This document shows positions 10,755 through 19,600 of a DNA stretch of 64,000 nucleotides, piece after piece. The DNA is from Nitrosomonadales bacterium. GTDB lineage: Bacteria > Pseudomonadota > Gammaproteobacteria > Burkholderiales > Gallionellaceae. The translations under genes and the position numbers were made by a program. Location of the stretch: positions 310,001 to 374,000 of the forward strand of contig JACRNY010000004.1 of NCBI GenBank assembly GCA_016214695.1, in the 5' to 3' direction. Every line of letters starts with the position of its first letter. Position 1 is the stretch's first letter. The notes below the pieces were generated by a model, which ran no database searches, was not told the origin of the DNA, and worked only from the letters and a program-made list of their open reading frames with translations.

Positions 10755-11711
10755 CTATAACCATGCCGCACCGCGCACACCGCTGGAATCGCCATACCTG
10801 TTCTTCACCAGCTTGGTATCCACCCGGTCCGAAAACACCCACTCGCCCCACAGCGCAGGCACGTTGCGGTATAGCCGCTCAATGTTGGACATGCCGCCAC
10901 CCAGCACGATGACGTCCGGGTCGAGGATGTTGATGACGTGCGCGAGGGAGCGCGCGAGTCGGTTCTCGTAGGCCTGCATGGTGCGTTCGCAGGCGGCATC
11001 GCCCTGCTCCGCGCGCGCCACGATCTCTTCGGCAGTCAAGATCACAGCAGAAGTCGTCCATGCTTCGACAGGCCTGTCCTGAGCTTTGTCGAAGGGCTCA
11101 GCACGAATGGATCTATTTATTTCGATCTGGTGCTGTTTCGCCATACCCGGCCCGGAGAGAAAGGTTTCGATGCAGCCCTGCTTACCGCAATAGCATTTCG
11201 GTCCGGGCAGTTCATGCGCTTGCGGCCAGGGCAACGGATTATGACCCCACTCGCCGGCGATGCCGTTGGGGCCGGTGAGCACATGGCCGTTGACGACGAT
11301 GCCCGCCCCGACACCGGTACCGAGGATGACGCCGAACACCACAGAGGAGCCCACCGCCGCGCCGTCCGTCGCTTCGGAGAGCGCGAAGCAGTTGGCGTCG
11401 TTGCTGATCTGCACCTTGCGCTGCAGCAGGGATTCGAGGTCTTGCAGGATAGACTGGCCGTTGAGTACGACGGAGTTGGAATTCTTGAGGCGACCGGTCG
11501 CGCGCGAGAGCGCGCCTGGAGTGCCGATGCCGAGCGAACCTTGCTGGCCGAGTTCCGCTTCTGCGTCGCGCACAAGCTGGGCGATGGTTTGCAGGGTCTC
11601 GTAGTAGTCGCCTTGCGGCGTCGGTGTACGGCGGCGCAGCAACTCCTTGCCGCTGTCATCGAGCGCGATGATCTCTATCTTGCTGCCGCCGAGGTCAATG
11701 CCGAGTCTCAT
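10755..11711 (-). CDS. ROK-family sugar kinase (fructokinase/Mak-like) with in-frame repeat insertion
   Basis: ATP-dependent hexose kinase of the ROK family. The 318 residues show the phosphate-binding start GIDLGGSKIE, the catalytic Asp in SNDANCFAL (Asp105), GTGVGAGIVVNG, GEWGHNPLPWP and the ROK zinc-binding motif CYCGKQGC (Cys173, 175, 180). Family resemblance is closest to Mak/fructokinase, but substrate cannot be fixed. Between the zinc motif and LTAEEIVARA lies an extra stretch of about 25 residues (about 195-220) encoded by a palindromic repeat at 11058-11110, yet the frame stays open to a normal C-terminus (ILDPDVIVLGGGMS). Activity with the insertion is unknown. Confidence 0.9.
   Translation of the reverse strand: MRLGIDLGGSKIEIIALDDSGKELLRRRTPTPQGDYYETLQTIAQLVRDAEAELGQQGSLGIGTPGALSRATGRLKNSNSVVLNGQSILQDLESLLQRKVQISNDANCFALSEATDGAAVGSSVVFGVILGTGVGAGIVVNGHVLTGPNGIAGEWGHNPLPWPQAHELPGPKCYCGKQGCIETFLSGPGMAKQHQIEINRSIRAEPFDKAQDRPVEAWTTSAVILTAEEIVARAEQGDAACERTMQAYENRLARSLAHVINILDPDVIVLGGGMSNIERLYRNVPALWGEWVFSDRVDTKLVKNRYGDSSGVRGAAWL
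11058..11110. repeat. Palindrome-rich dispersed-type repeat inside the ROK gene
   Basis: A 53-base segment with nested inverted repeats: CTTCGACA/TGTCGAAG, GAGC/GCTC, and complementary ends CCAT/ATGG. It reads in frame as AEPFDKAQDRPVEAW in the kinase, a peptide that looks foreign to the ROK fold. The layout is that of short intergenic repeats seen in many proteobacterial genomes; I saw no second copy in this window. Confidence 0.7.
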
Positions 11712-11752
11712 GATTTCCGTCTTTCTGTGCCGAGCTTCTGCGGCGAATCATC

Positions 11753-13027
11753 TCAGCCCGGATTGTCCACCGAGAACATGCTCCATGGATAGGTGATAAA
11801 CAACTGGCTTTGCACCCCTTCCCTGCCATGCGCCAGATCGAAGCGGATGATGACGCCGGACAGGATCATGCGCGCGCCGATGCCGTAGCTCTCGCGCCCG
11901 TTCTTGAACAGCTGGCCGAATTCGTCCGCCACCATGCCGCGTTCCCAGAACGCGGCGAGCTGGATGCCGGTACGCACGCCCTTGGCCAGGTAGATGTTGA
12001 AGGGGGTGCGTTCGTCGGTGAGGTTCCAGCGGTATTCGACGCCATAGAACAGCGACTGCCCGGCGTAGTAGCGCCAGTTGTCGTAGGAACGCAGGCGCTG
12101 CGTACCGCCCAGCGGCGAGGCGGTGCCGTAGATGTTGTTGGCCAGTTTGCCCGCCAGCAGTTTGTCTTCGGTGGCCTGGCAGGCATCGCGGTCGGGGCCG
12201 ACGGGGTACTGGGTGCAGTTGAGGCCGTAGCGCTGTTGCAGCAGGACGGTGTCGGTGAGCCCTTGGCGGGTGACGTGGGTGCGCGAGTAGAACAGGTTGA
12301 AGGCCAGCGTATCCCAGCGGCGCATCGGCGCATAACCGCTGAGGTTGTAATCGTTGACGTAATACTCGCTCTCGTCGGCGTTATGGCTGTTGGGCAGGCG
12401 GCTGGCGAATTCGAAGCGCACGCCGTGGCGCGGATCGAGCCGATCGTCGGTCAGGTCGAGCGAGCCGCCGAAGGAGTAGTAGTTGCCCGTCTTCCAGCTG
12501 GTATCCACGCCTGCGAAAGCCTGGTTGTTCTTGTCCAGCACTTCGATCAGGCGGTTGCGCCCCCTCAAGGCGCGCACGAACAGTTCATAACGGCGCTCGT
12601 CAAAAGTGAGCGTCATCTGCCCGATAAAGTAGCTGCCCTCCACCTTGGGACGTATCAACTCGTCCGGGGAGGAATCGATGCCGCGGTTGTAGGAGGTGGA
12701 GGCGACCTTGTAGTCGTTGTAGCCGACATCGACGATCAGGCGCTGCGGCAGCACGTGGTAATCGAGCAAGGCTGCGCCGGTGGCCTTGATATCACCGCGC
12801 ACATAGTAACCAGTGAAGTCGGTGTCGCTGTCGCCCATGTTGGACACACTGGCACCGATCCCGGCGGCGGTGCCCATGCCGGGGATCTCGCCCGCGATGG
12901 GATAGAGGTAATAGGCGAAGTCCTTGCCGAACTGGTCCTTGCGCCGCTCGACCGGCTCGGCATGACTGGCGCTGCCAAGCAGCGTCAGCAGCAAACAGCC
13001 GAGGAACAACCTGACTTCGATATCCAT
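11753..13027 (-). CDS. Omp85/surface-antigen-type outer-membrane beta-barrel protein
   Basis: A 424-residue secreted protein with a signal peptide (about residues 1-23, LFLGCLLLTLLGSASHA) followed by alternating amphipathic strands with aromatic girdles, ending in YPWSMFSVDNPG. The C-terminal half (FGGSLDLTDDRLDPRHGVRFE; YYAGQSLFYGVEYRWNLTDE; GVRTGIQLAAFWERG) resembles the bacterial surface antigen (D15/Omp85) barrel. No POTRA domains are present, so it is not BamA or TamA itself. Two Cys in an extracellular-looking loop (LNCTQYPVGPDRDAC) could form a disulfide. It is divergent from the PhnD-GGDEF gene and has a strong promoter. Function (transport or lipid/protein insertion) is unknown. Confidence 0.75.
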   Translation of the reverse strand: MDIEVRLFLGCLLLTLLGSASHAEPVERRKDQFGKDFAYYLYPIAGEIPGMGTAAGIGASVSNMGDSDTDFTGYYVRGDIKATGAALLDYHVLPQRLIVDVGYNDYKVASTSYNRGIDSSPDELIRPKVEGSYFIGQMTLTFDERRYELFVRALRGRNRLIEVLDKNNQAFAGVDTSWKTGNYYSFGGSLDLTDDRLDPRHGVRFEFASRLPNSHNADESEYYVNDYNLSGYAPMRRWDTLAFNLFYSRTHVTRQGLTDTVLLQQRYGLNCTQYPVGPDRDACQATEDKLLAGKLANNIYGTASPLGGTQRLRSYDNWRYYAGQSLFYGVEYRWNLTDERTPFNIYLAKGVRTGIQLAAFWERGMVADEFGQLFKNGRESYGIGARMILSGVIIRFDLAHGREGVQSQLFITYPWSMFSVDNPG

Positions 13028-13070
13028 GCGGAACCATGACCTTTCGATGACCTATCCAGCATCCGCAAGG

Positions 13071-13099
13071 ATTCTAGTCCGCCATCCAGGCGATTACAA
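13071..13099 (-). promoter_or_regulatory. Sigma-70 promoter of the outer-membrane protein gene
   Basis: On the minus strand TTGTAA (13099-13094), 17-base spacer, TAGAAT (13076-13071), about 45 bases before the start codon at 13027. Confidence 0.7.
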
Positions 13100-13117
13100 T
13101 TTGGAGTGATATCGCAA

Positions 13118-13146
13118 TTGCCAAACCATTTCACATGGCTGATACT
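13118..13146 (+). promoter_or_regulatory. Probable promoter of the PhnD-PAS-GGDEF gene
   Basis: TTGCCA at 13118-13123, 17-base spacer, GATACT at 13141-13146. The -35 boxes of this and the divergent promoter are only about 18 bases apart, so one regulator could control both. The -10 matches the consensus in four of six positions. Confidence 0.5.
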
Positions 13147-13246
13147 GTTTTGCAGTACACCTCCCGAAGTAGAAAAAATGCCTTTCACCTTGATTCGCAG
13201 TTCGAATGCTCCAGATATCCCCGCTCTTCGATAGGAAAGTGCCTGC

Positions 13247-15187
13247 ATGAACATGATCGTTCGAAGATCGCTGATCTTGCTCTGCACTGCGGGGATGCTG
13301 TGGAGCTCGGCTGCGGCCGCGCAGACGATCCGGATCGGTGTACTCGCCTTCCGCCCGAAAGCCGAGACATTGAAGCAATGGCAGCCGCTCTGCACTGTGT
13401 TGCAGCGCACCATCAAGTCCCACAGCTGTGTGGTGAAGGCCTATAACTACCCCGAACTTGAGCGGGCGGTCCTCGACAAGCAGGTGGATTTCGTCCTCAC
13501 CAACCCCGCACACTTCGTGCTACTGAGCAGACGCCTTGGGCTTTCAGCACCATTGGCCACCCTCATCGTCGAAGACAACGGTGTTCCCTTGTCTTCGTTC
13601 GGCGGCGTGATCTTTGCCCGGGCTGATCGGGACGATCTGCAGCAGCTGACCGACCTTAAGGGAAAGAGAGTGGTGACGCCGGATGCCGGCTCTTTTGGCG
13701 GCTACCAGATGCAGGCCTATGAGTTGGCGCGTGCAGGCGTGCACCTTCCGCAAGATGTCTCGCTGCAGGTAGTCGGCATGCCGCATGACAACGCGGTCAA
13801 GGCCGTGCTGGACGGAAATGCCGATGCCGGATTCGTGCGCAGCGGCTTGCTGGAAAGCCTGGTGCGTGAAGGCAAACTCCAGTTGCGCCAGATCAAGATC
13901 CTGAACCAGCAATACATACCGAAATTCCCGCTGCTGCTCTCCACGCGACTCTACCCGGAATGGCCATTCGCCGCGCTGCCGCACGCGGACGAGAACATCG
14001 CACGGCGCCTCGCGTCGGTCCTGTTCGTGCTGGAAGAGAATCCGGCGGTCACGCGTACCATGAACATCCACGGTTTCGCCACTCCCAGTGACTACACACC
14101 CATCGAGGAATTGCAGCGCGAGTTGCGACTCCCTCCCTTTGAGGACACTCCCGAGTTCACCGTCAAGGACATATGGAAGCGCTATAACTGGCAGTCCATC
14201 CTGGTGGTGGCCGCTTCGACAGTGATCCTGTTGCTGGCATTCAGCCTTTGGCTAACGAACCGCAACCTGCGTATCAACGGTCTCAAGCTGGAGAGAGAAA
14301 CGCGTTTGCGCCACGGCTTGCTGGATGCCCTGGGTGAAGGGGTCTTTGGAGTGGACTACCGCGGCCTCTGTGTCTTCATCAACCCGGCTGCCCTGCGTAT
14401 GCTGGGATACTCCGAGCGTGAGATGATCGGTGTCAACCAGCACGAGCTGTTCCACTACCAGCGCAGTGATGGCAGCCCCTACTCGGAACAGGAGTGCCCC
14501 ATCTTCCAGTCTCTGATCGACGGAAAGACTCGCAGCGGAGAAGAATGGTTCTTGCACAAGGATGGCTCCGGATTCCCGATCTCCTATACCGTCTCTCCGA
14601 ACGTGATGGATGTCGGGCGCGAAGGCGTGGTGGTGGTGTTCCGTGATATCACGGAGCAGAAGAAGCAGGATCAGCAGATCCGCCATCTCGCCCAGCACGA
14701 TCAATTGACCGACTTGCCGAACAGGGCATTGCTGACAGACAGGTTGCAGCAAGCCCTGGCCTGTGCGAAGCGCGACGATCAGCGAGTGGCTCTGATGTTC
14801 ATCGACCTCGATCGTTTCAAGCCGATCAACGACACGCTGGGACACGTGGTCGGGGACTGGCTGTTGAAGGAAGTGGCGTTACGGATGCGCGAATGCGTGC
14901 GCGACTCAGACACGGTGGCGAGGGTCGGCGGCGATGAGTTCGTCGTATTGCTGCGCGCGGTGGAAAACCTGGAGGTTGCCCTGATGGTGGCCGAGAAGAT
15001 CAGACTTTCCCTCGAACAGCCGTTCGAACTGGCTCAGCAGAGCCTGCATATCTCCTGCAGCATAGGCATGGCCCTTTACCCGGAGCATGGCAAAAACGAA
15101 AACGAGCTGATGAATTACGCCGACATCGCCATGTACCGCGCCAAACAGGCAGGGCGCAACAAGATAGCAGTATTCCAGCCGGAATAA
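13247..15187 (+). CDS. Membrane diguanylate cyclase with PhnD-like periplasmic sensor, PAS and GGDEF domains
   Basis: Predicted c-di-GMP synthase. The 646 residues read in order: signal peptide/anchor (1-26), a periplasmic PhnD-like binding-protein domain (about 27-290; IRIGVLAFRPKAE, DFVLTNPAHFVLL, GGYQMQAYELAR), one membrane helix (about 317-336), a PAS domain (about 354-470; GVFGVDYRGLCVFINPAALRM, VFRDITEQKKQ), and a GGDEF domain with GGDEF at 561-565 and an intact inhibitory RxxD site (RDSD, 552-555). The catalytic motif is intact, so activity is likely. The PhnD fold suggests sensing of a small oxyanion or organophosphonate-like ligand, which is inference. No ABC permease or ATPase is adjacent. 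AGGAAAG precedes the ATG. Confidence 0.9.
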   Translation: MNMIVRRSLILLCTAGMLWSSAAAAQTIRIGVLAFRPKAETLKQWQPLCTVLQRTIKSHSCVVKAYNYPELERAVLDKQVDFVLTNPAHFVLLSRRLGLSAPLATLIVEDNGVPLSSFGGVIFARADRDDLQQLTDLKGKRVVTPDAGSFGGYQMQAYELARAGVHLPQDVSLQVVGMPHDNAVKAVLDGNADAGFVRSGLLESLVREGKLQLRQIKILNQQYIPKFPLLLSTRLYPEWPFAALPHADENIARRLASVLFVLEENPAVTRTMNIHGFATPSDYTPIEELQRELRLPPFEDTPEFTVKDIWKRYNWQSILVVAASTVILLLAFSLWLTNRNLRINGLKLERETRLRHGLLDALGEGVFGVDYRGLCVFINPAALRMLGYSEREMIGVNQHELFHYQRSDGSPYSEQECPIFQSLIDGKTRSGEEWFLHKDGSGFPISYTVSPNVMDVGREGVVVVFRDITEQKKQDQQIRHLAQHDQLTDLPNRALLTDRLQQALACAKRDDQRVALMFIDLDRFKPINDTLGHVVGDWLLKEVALRMRECVRDSDTVARVGGDEFVVLLRAVENLEVALMVAEKIRLSLEQPFELAQQSLHISCSIGMALYPEHGKNENELMNYADIAMYRAKQAGRNKIAVFQPE

Positions 15188-15304
15188 GGCAACCGGCTTT
15201 CCTTTCTCGCTCCAGTCAGCTGCGCCCCTCTTCGCCATGCCTTGGCCGCAGGAGCTGTATGACAAGGGCCATAACCGCAACTGCGGCTGTTGCCTTGCCA
15301 CGCT

Positions 15305-15328
15305 GGTCATTCCAGCCCCCGGAATGAC
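15305..15328. repeat. Intergenic hairpin, 8-bp stem
   Basis: GTCATTCC and GGAATGAC pair around a short GC-rich loop, between the cyclase stop and the aminotransferase promoter. There is no T-run, so it is a weak terminator candidate at best; it resembles short palindromic intergenic units. Confidence 0.45.
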
Positions 15329-15359
15329 TGTGGTTTATCCACTCTTTCCCGGCTGCGGG

Positions 15360-15365
15360 TATAAT
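15360..15365 (+). promoter_or_regulatory. -10 box upstream of the aminotransferase gene
   Basis: A perfect TATAAT 32 bases before the GTG start. No good -35 hexamer is seen at 16-18 bases, so it may need an activator. Confidence 0.5.
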
Positions 15366-15397
15366 TCGCAGCAACGTTCAATCCCCAAGGAAATACC

Positions 15398-16591
15398 GTG
15401 TCACTCTCCTCCCGCGTACAAGCCATCAAGCCCTCTCCCACCCTCGCTGTCGCCGCCCGCGCAGCCAAGCTGAAAGCCGAAGGCAAGGACATCATCGGGC
15501 TGGGAACGGGCGAACCCGATTTCGATACACCGCAGCACATCAAGGACGCCGCCATCGCGGCGATCAACAAGGGCTTCACCAAGTACACCGCTGTCGGCGG
15601 CACGCCTACGCTGAAGCAGGCCATCATCGCCAAATTCAAGCGCGACAACGGTCTCGACTACACTGCCAAGCAGATCCTGGTCTCCTGCGGCGGCAAGCAA
15701 AGCTTTTTCAACCTGGTGCTGGCGACCATCAATCCCGGCGACGAAGTCGTGATCACGGCGCCGTACTGGGTCTCGTACCCGGACATCGTGCTCATCGCCG
15801 AAGGCACGCCGGTCATCGTGCAGGCCGACATCGCGCAAGGGTTCAAGCTGACGCCCGGACAACTGGAAGCGGCCATCACACCGAAGACGCGCATGATCGT
15901 CCTCAACAGCCCGAGCAACCCTTCCGGTGCGGTATACACGCTGGAAGACCTGAAGGCGCTCGGCGAAGTGCTGCGCAAGCACCCGAACATCCTCATCGCC
16001 ACCGACGACATGTACGAACACATCGCGCTGACCGACGAGAAGTTCTGCAACATCCTGAACGCCTGTCCCGACCTGTATCCCCGCACCATGGTGCTGAACG
16101 GCGTATCCAAGGCTTATGCGATGACCGGCTGGCGTATCGGCTATGCCGCCGGCCCCGAGAACATCATCACCGCGATGGAGAACGTGCAATCGCAGAGCAC
16201 TTCCAATCCGACCTCCATCTCTCAGGTGGCAGCCGAAGCCGCACTCAATGGCGACCAGAACTGCCTGGCGCCGATGATCAAGGCCTTCCGCGAGCGCCAT
16301 GCCTTCGTGGTGGATGCATTCAACAGGATGCCGGGCGTGAAATGCATCAAGGCGGGTGGAGCCTTCTACGCCTTCCCCGATGCGCGCGAGGCCATCGCCC
16401 GTCTGCACCAGCAGGGCAAGATCAAGGAGACCACCGATATCGCACTATCGGAATATCTGCTGGCGGAAGCCGGTGTGGCAGTGGTGCCCGGTTCGGCTTT
16501 CGGCAGCGAAGGTTACTTCCGCGTCTCCTTCGCCACTTCAATGAGCAATCTGGAACAGGCCCTGGCACGTATCGCAAAAGCGCTTTCCTGA
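15398..16591 (+). CDS. Class I pyridoxal-phosphate aminotransferase (aspartate aminotransferase type)
   Basis: Transfers the amino group of aspartate (or a related amino acid) to 2-oxoglutarate, linking amino-acid and TCA metabolism. The 397 residues contain TGEPDFDTP, the NPSG motif (NSPSNPSGAVY), the PLP-lysine motif SKAYAMTGWRIGY (Lys238) and the C-terminal RVSFATS with the substrate-binding Arg. It resembles the bacterial AspC/AatA branch that uses AMTGWR. The GTG start at 15398 follows AAGGAA at the right distance; no ATG gives a better N-terminus. Monocistronic, with a terminator 30 bases downstream. Confidence 0.93.
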   Translation: MSLSSRVQAIKPSPTLAVAARAAKLKAEGKDIIGLGTGEPDFDTPQHIKDAAIAAINKGFTKYTAVGGTPTLKQAIIAKFKRDNGLDYTAKQILVSCGGKQSFFNLVLATINPGDEVVITAPYWVSYPDIVLIAEGTPVIVQADIAQGFKLTPGQLEAAITPKTRMIVLNSPSNPSGAVYTLEDLKALGEVLRKHPNILIATDDMYEHIALTDEKFCNILNACPDLYPRTMVLNGVSKAYAMTGWRIGYAAGPENIITAMENVQSQSTSNPTSISQVAAEAALNGDQNCLAPMIKAFRERHAFVVDAFNRMPGVKCIKAGGAFYAFPDAREAIARLHQQGKIKETTDIALSEYLLAEAGVAVVPGSAFGSEGYFRVSFATSMSNLEQALARIAKALS

Positions 16592-16617
16592 GTTAGCGCC
16601 AGAACCGTACCTGCAAA

Positions 16618-16658
16618 TAAAAAACCGGACAGATCATTGACTGATCTGTCCGGTTTTT
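16618..16658. terminator. Bidirectional terminator between aminotransferase and AsmA-rod genes
   Basis: A 12-bp perfect stem (CCGGACAGATCA/TGATCTGTCCGG, 16625-16653) with loop TTGAC-like bases, flanked by an A-run on the left and TTTTT on the right. It can serve both convergent genes. Confidence 0.9.
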
Positions 16659-16674
16659 ACATTTTGAATGTGAT

Positions 16675-19600
16675 TTAACGCCCGGCCCGCAGTTTCGGCT
16701 CGGCCAGGGTCCCGTACAAGGTCAGGGGATTGTTCCCGGCTCGCATCTTGATCTCGGCATTGAAATTGCCGGACAACTGGTTCGTCGGCGATACATCGAA
16801 CGAACCGCTCGCATTCAGCATCCCGGAGACGATCTTCAGCTGGCGGAAATGGCGCTCTCCGTTCTCCAGCTGCACGGTACCGATCATATCGTCGAAACGC
16901 GTGCGTCCGCCGACCAGATTCTCGCGACTCAACAGACGCGCGGTCTCCACCATATCGATGGCATTGACCCCACCACTCTTCACGGTGAACGAGCCGTCCA
17001 GACGCGGCGATTCACCGATCTGCGAGAGCTTGTCTCCGCTCAGGGAGAAGGTGCCCTCACCGAACATCTCCCCCTCGACACCGTATTTCGGGAACATCTT
17101 GTTCAGTTCGAACGTCTTCGCTTCAAGACGGCCTTGCAACTGCCAGCCCCTGCGCCAATTCAGTTTGGCACTACCCAGCAGGATCCCGTTGTAGATATGT
17201 GCATCCATCTCGGTGAAATTCACTTCACCCTCGCTCAGCACTCCTGTGGCACTGAGATCGCTGAAGACGATCTCCGGCAACCATGGCAAGCTTGTTTCCT
17301 TCAACTGCAGCCCGAGTTTCCAGCGCCCCTGATCGGGTTTCAGGTCGATACTGTATTTATCATCCTCGCTGTGCATGGCGATCCGGCTGAATCCCCCTTG
17401 GGCATCGAACTCGGCGATACCACTCAGATCAGGCACGCTGATCTCGGCAGTATCGATCTTGACGCGCTGCAAGGTCAGATGGCGAACGGGGAACTGACTG
17501 TCCCCGCCTATCAATTTCAGGCTTGGCCCCAAGCCTTCAATCTTGTTCCCCTTGATGCCGATACCGCTCAGTTCAGCCTCGCTGATGACTTTTGTCTCTG
17601 ATAATAACGAAAGCGGATCGAAGCTCAACACGACACTGGCGATCTTCACTTCCTGCTCGATGCCAACCGAAACATTCTGCAACTGCAGCCGCGGGGGAAT
17701 CGATGCCGCACTCATGCTGCCGATGCGCACAGGCTGTTTCAACTGAACAGACAGCCGCTGCTCCAGCGGAGCGATATATGCCTGCAGCGGGTAGACGTAA
17801 GGCAATACCACCGCAACAAATAGCGCAATCACGAGCAGTCCGAAGGCGATCTTGCCTAACGGCAAAGGCGCGCGATGGGTCCTGGGGGCCGACTTGTTGG
17901 CCGCCTTGGCCTGGGATAGTGCGGCTTGCTGTGCAGCCTGCTCTGCCTCGATCTTGGCCTGTGTCTGTGCCCGCTGTTCCGCTTCGGCCCAAGCCTTGGC
18001 CTGCTCCTCGGCCAAGGCCTGCTCTTCCGCCTTTCTGCGCGCCTCGTCTTCGGCCTTCTGCCGCGCTGCATCGGCCTCGGCTTTGAGTCGTGCCATTTCT
18101 GCAGCCGCATTTTGCTTCGATTTCGCTTCAGCCTCGGCTTTTGCTTCAGCGGCGGCACGCTGTGCTGCCTCCTGCTGTGCTTTCAACTCTGCGTCCGCTT
18201 TGCGATTTACGGCCTCAACCTGTGGAGCGGCCTGCTCCTCGGCGGGCTCTGCTCCGCCAAGGAAGTTGTCCAGATCGATCTGGAATCCCTGGGCTGCCGC
18301 TTTTGTTGGAGCCGGCTTGCCCTTGACGGCGGCTGCCGCAGCCTCCTGCGCTGCAATTGCTGCGCTTCTGGCCGCCTCATCCACTGTACGTTTCGCAGCC
18401 GCTTCGGCTTCCTGCTTTGCGAACGCTTCTTCCCTTTCCCTGGCTTCGATTTCCTGCTTCGCCAGCGCCTTCGCTCTGGCCCTGGACTCTTCTTCCTGCC
18501 TGGCCAAGGCTTCCGCTCTTTCTTTGGCCTCAGTCTCCTGCCTCGCCAAAGCCTCCGCCCTTGCCCTTTCTTCCGCCTCCGCGTGCGCCTTGGCTGCGGC
18601 TTCCTGTTCCGCTTTCAGGCGTGCTGCCTCGGCTTCCTGCTCTGCTTTCAGGCGTGCCGCTTCGGCTTCCTGCTCGGCCTTCAAACGCGCCGCTTCCTGG
18701 CGTGCTTTTTCCTCTGCTTCGCGTTTGGCGATGGCTTCAGCCAGGGCTTTTGCCTCCGCTTCCGCACGAGCCTTGGCTGCCTCCAGTTCAGCCTTGATAC
18801 GGGCAGCCTCCTGCTCGGCCTTGATACGGGCGGCTTCGGCTTCTGCCTTGGCTTTCTCTGCTGCTTCCAGTTCCGCCTTTACCCGTGCGGCTTCCTGCTC
18901 CGCCTTCAATCTGGCGGCTTCAGCTTCCTGCTTGGCTTTTTCCTCCGCAATCTGTTTGGCCCGGGCAGCGGCCTCGATCTCGGCGCGGACTCGCGCCTCA
19001 GCCTCGGCTTTGGATCTTGCCGCGGCCTCCAGCGCCGCCTTCGCACGAGCAGCCTCCTGCTCTGCCCGCATCCGCGCTGCAGCTTCCAGTTTTGCCTTGG
19101 CCTCCGCCTGCTCGCGATTTGCAGCTTCCTGCTTGGCTTTCGATTCAGCCTCTGCCCTGGCCCGCGCAGCGATATCGGCTTCCAGTCTGGCTTTGGCCTC
19201 AGCCTTGGCTGCGGCTTCCGCGCTGGCTCTGGCTTTGGCCGCATCAATCCCGGCTTCCAGTTCTGCCCGGGCGCGTTCCGCCGCTGCCGCTTTGGCTTTC
19301 GCTTTGTCTTCCTTGTTCGCCTCGTTTTCTACCGCGGCACTTCCACTGGATTGCGCCATCGCAATCTCAAGCTCGGCTTTGGCAAGCTCGGCTTCAGCAG
19401 CACGCTGCTTGGCCGACATATCTGTCGTCTTTGGTTTGGAGGAAGAAATGAGATCCGTGAAATCCAGCTCATCAGTGACCGCGGAGGCAACCGGTTTGGG
19501 AACGAACATCTTCGGTGCTGTGATCTTGGGGGCAACGATCTTCGGTTCTGCCGCCTTGTCTCTGTCGCGGATATATTCGCCAGCAACCAGTTCGCCAAGT

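Noticed and set aside
17870-19400. Apparent DNA tandem repeats, considered as a repeat array or CRISPR
   Set aside because: Periodicity follows codons for Ala, Glu and Lys with variable units; no constant repeat/spacer structure.
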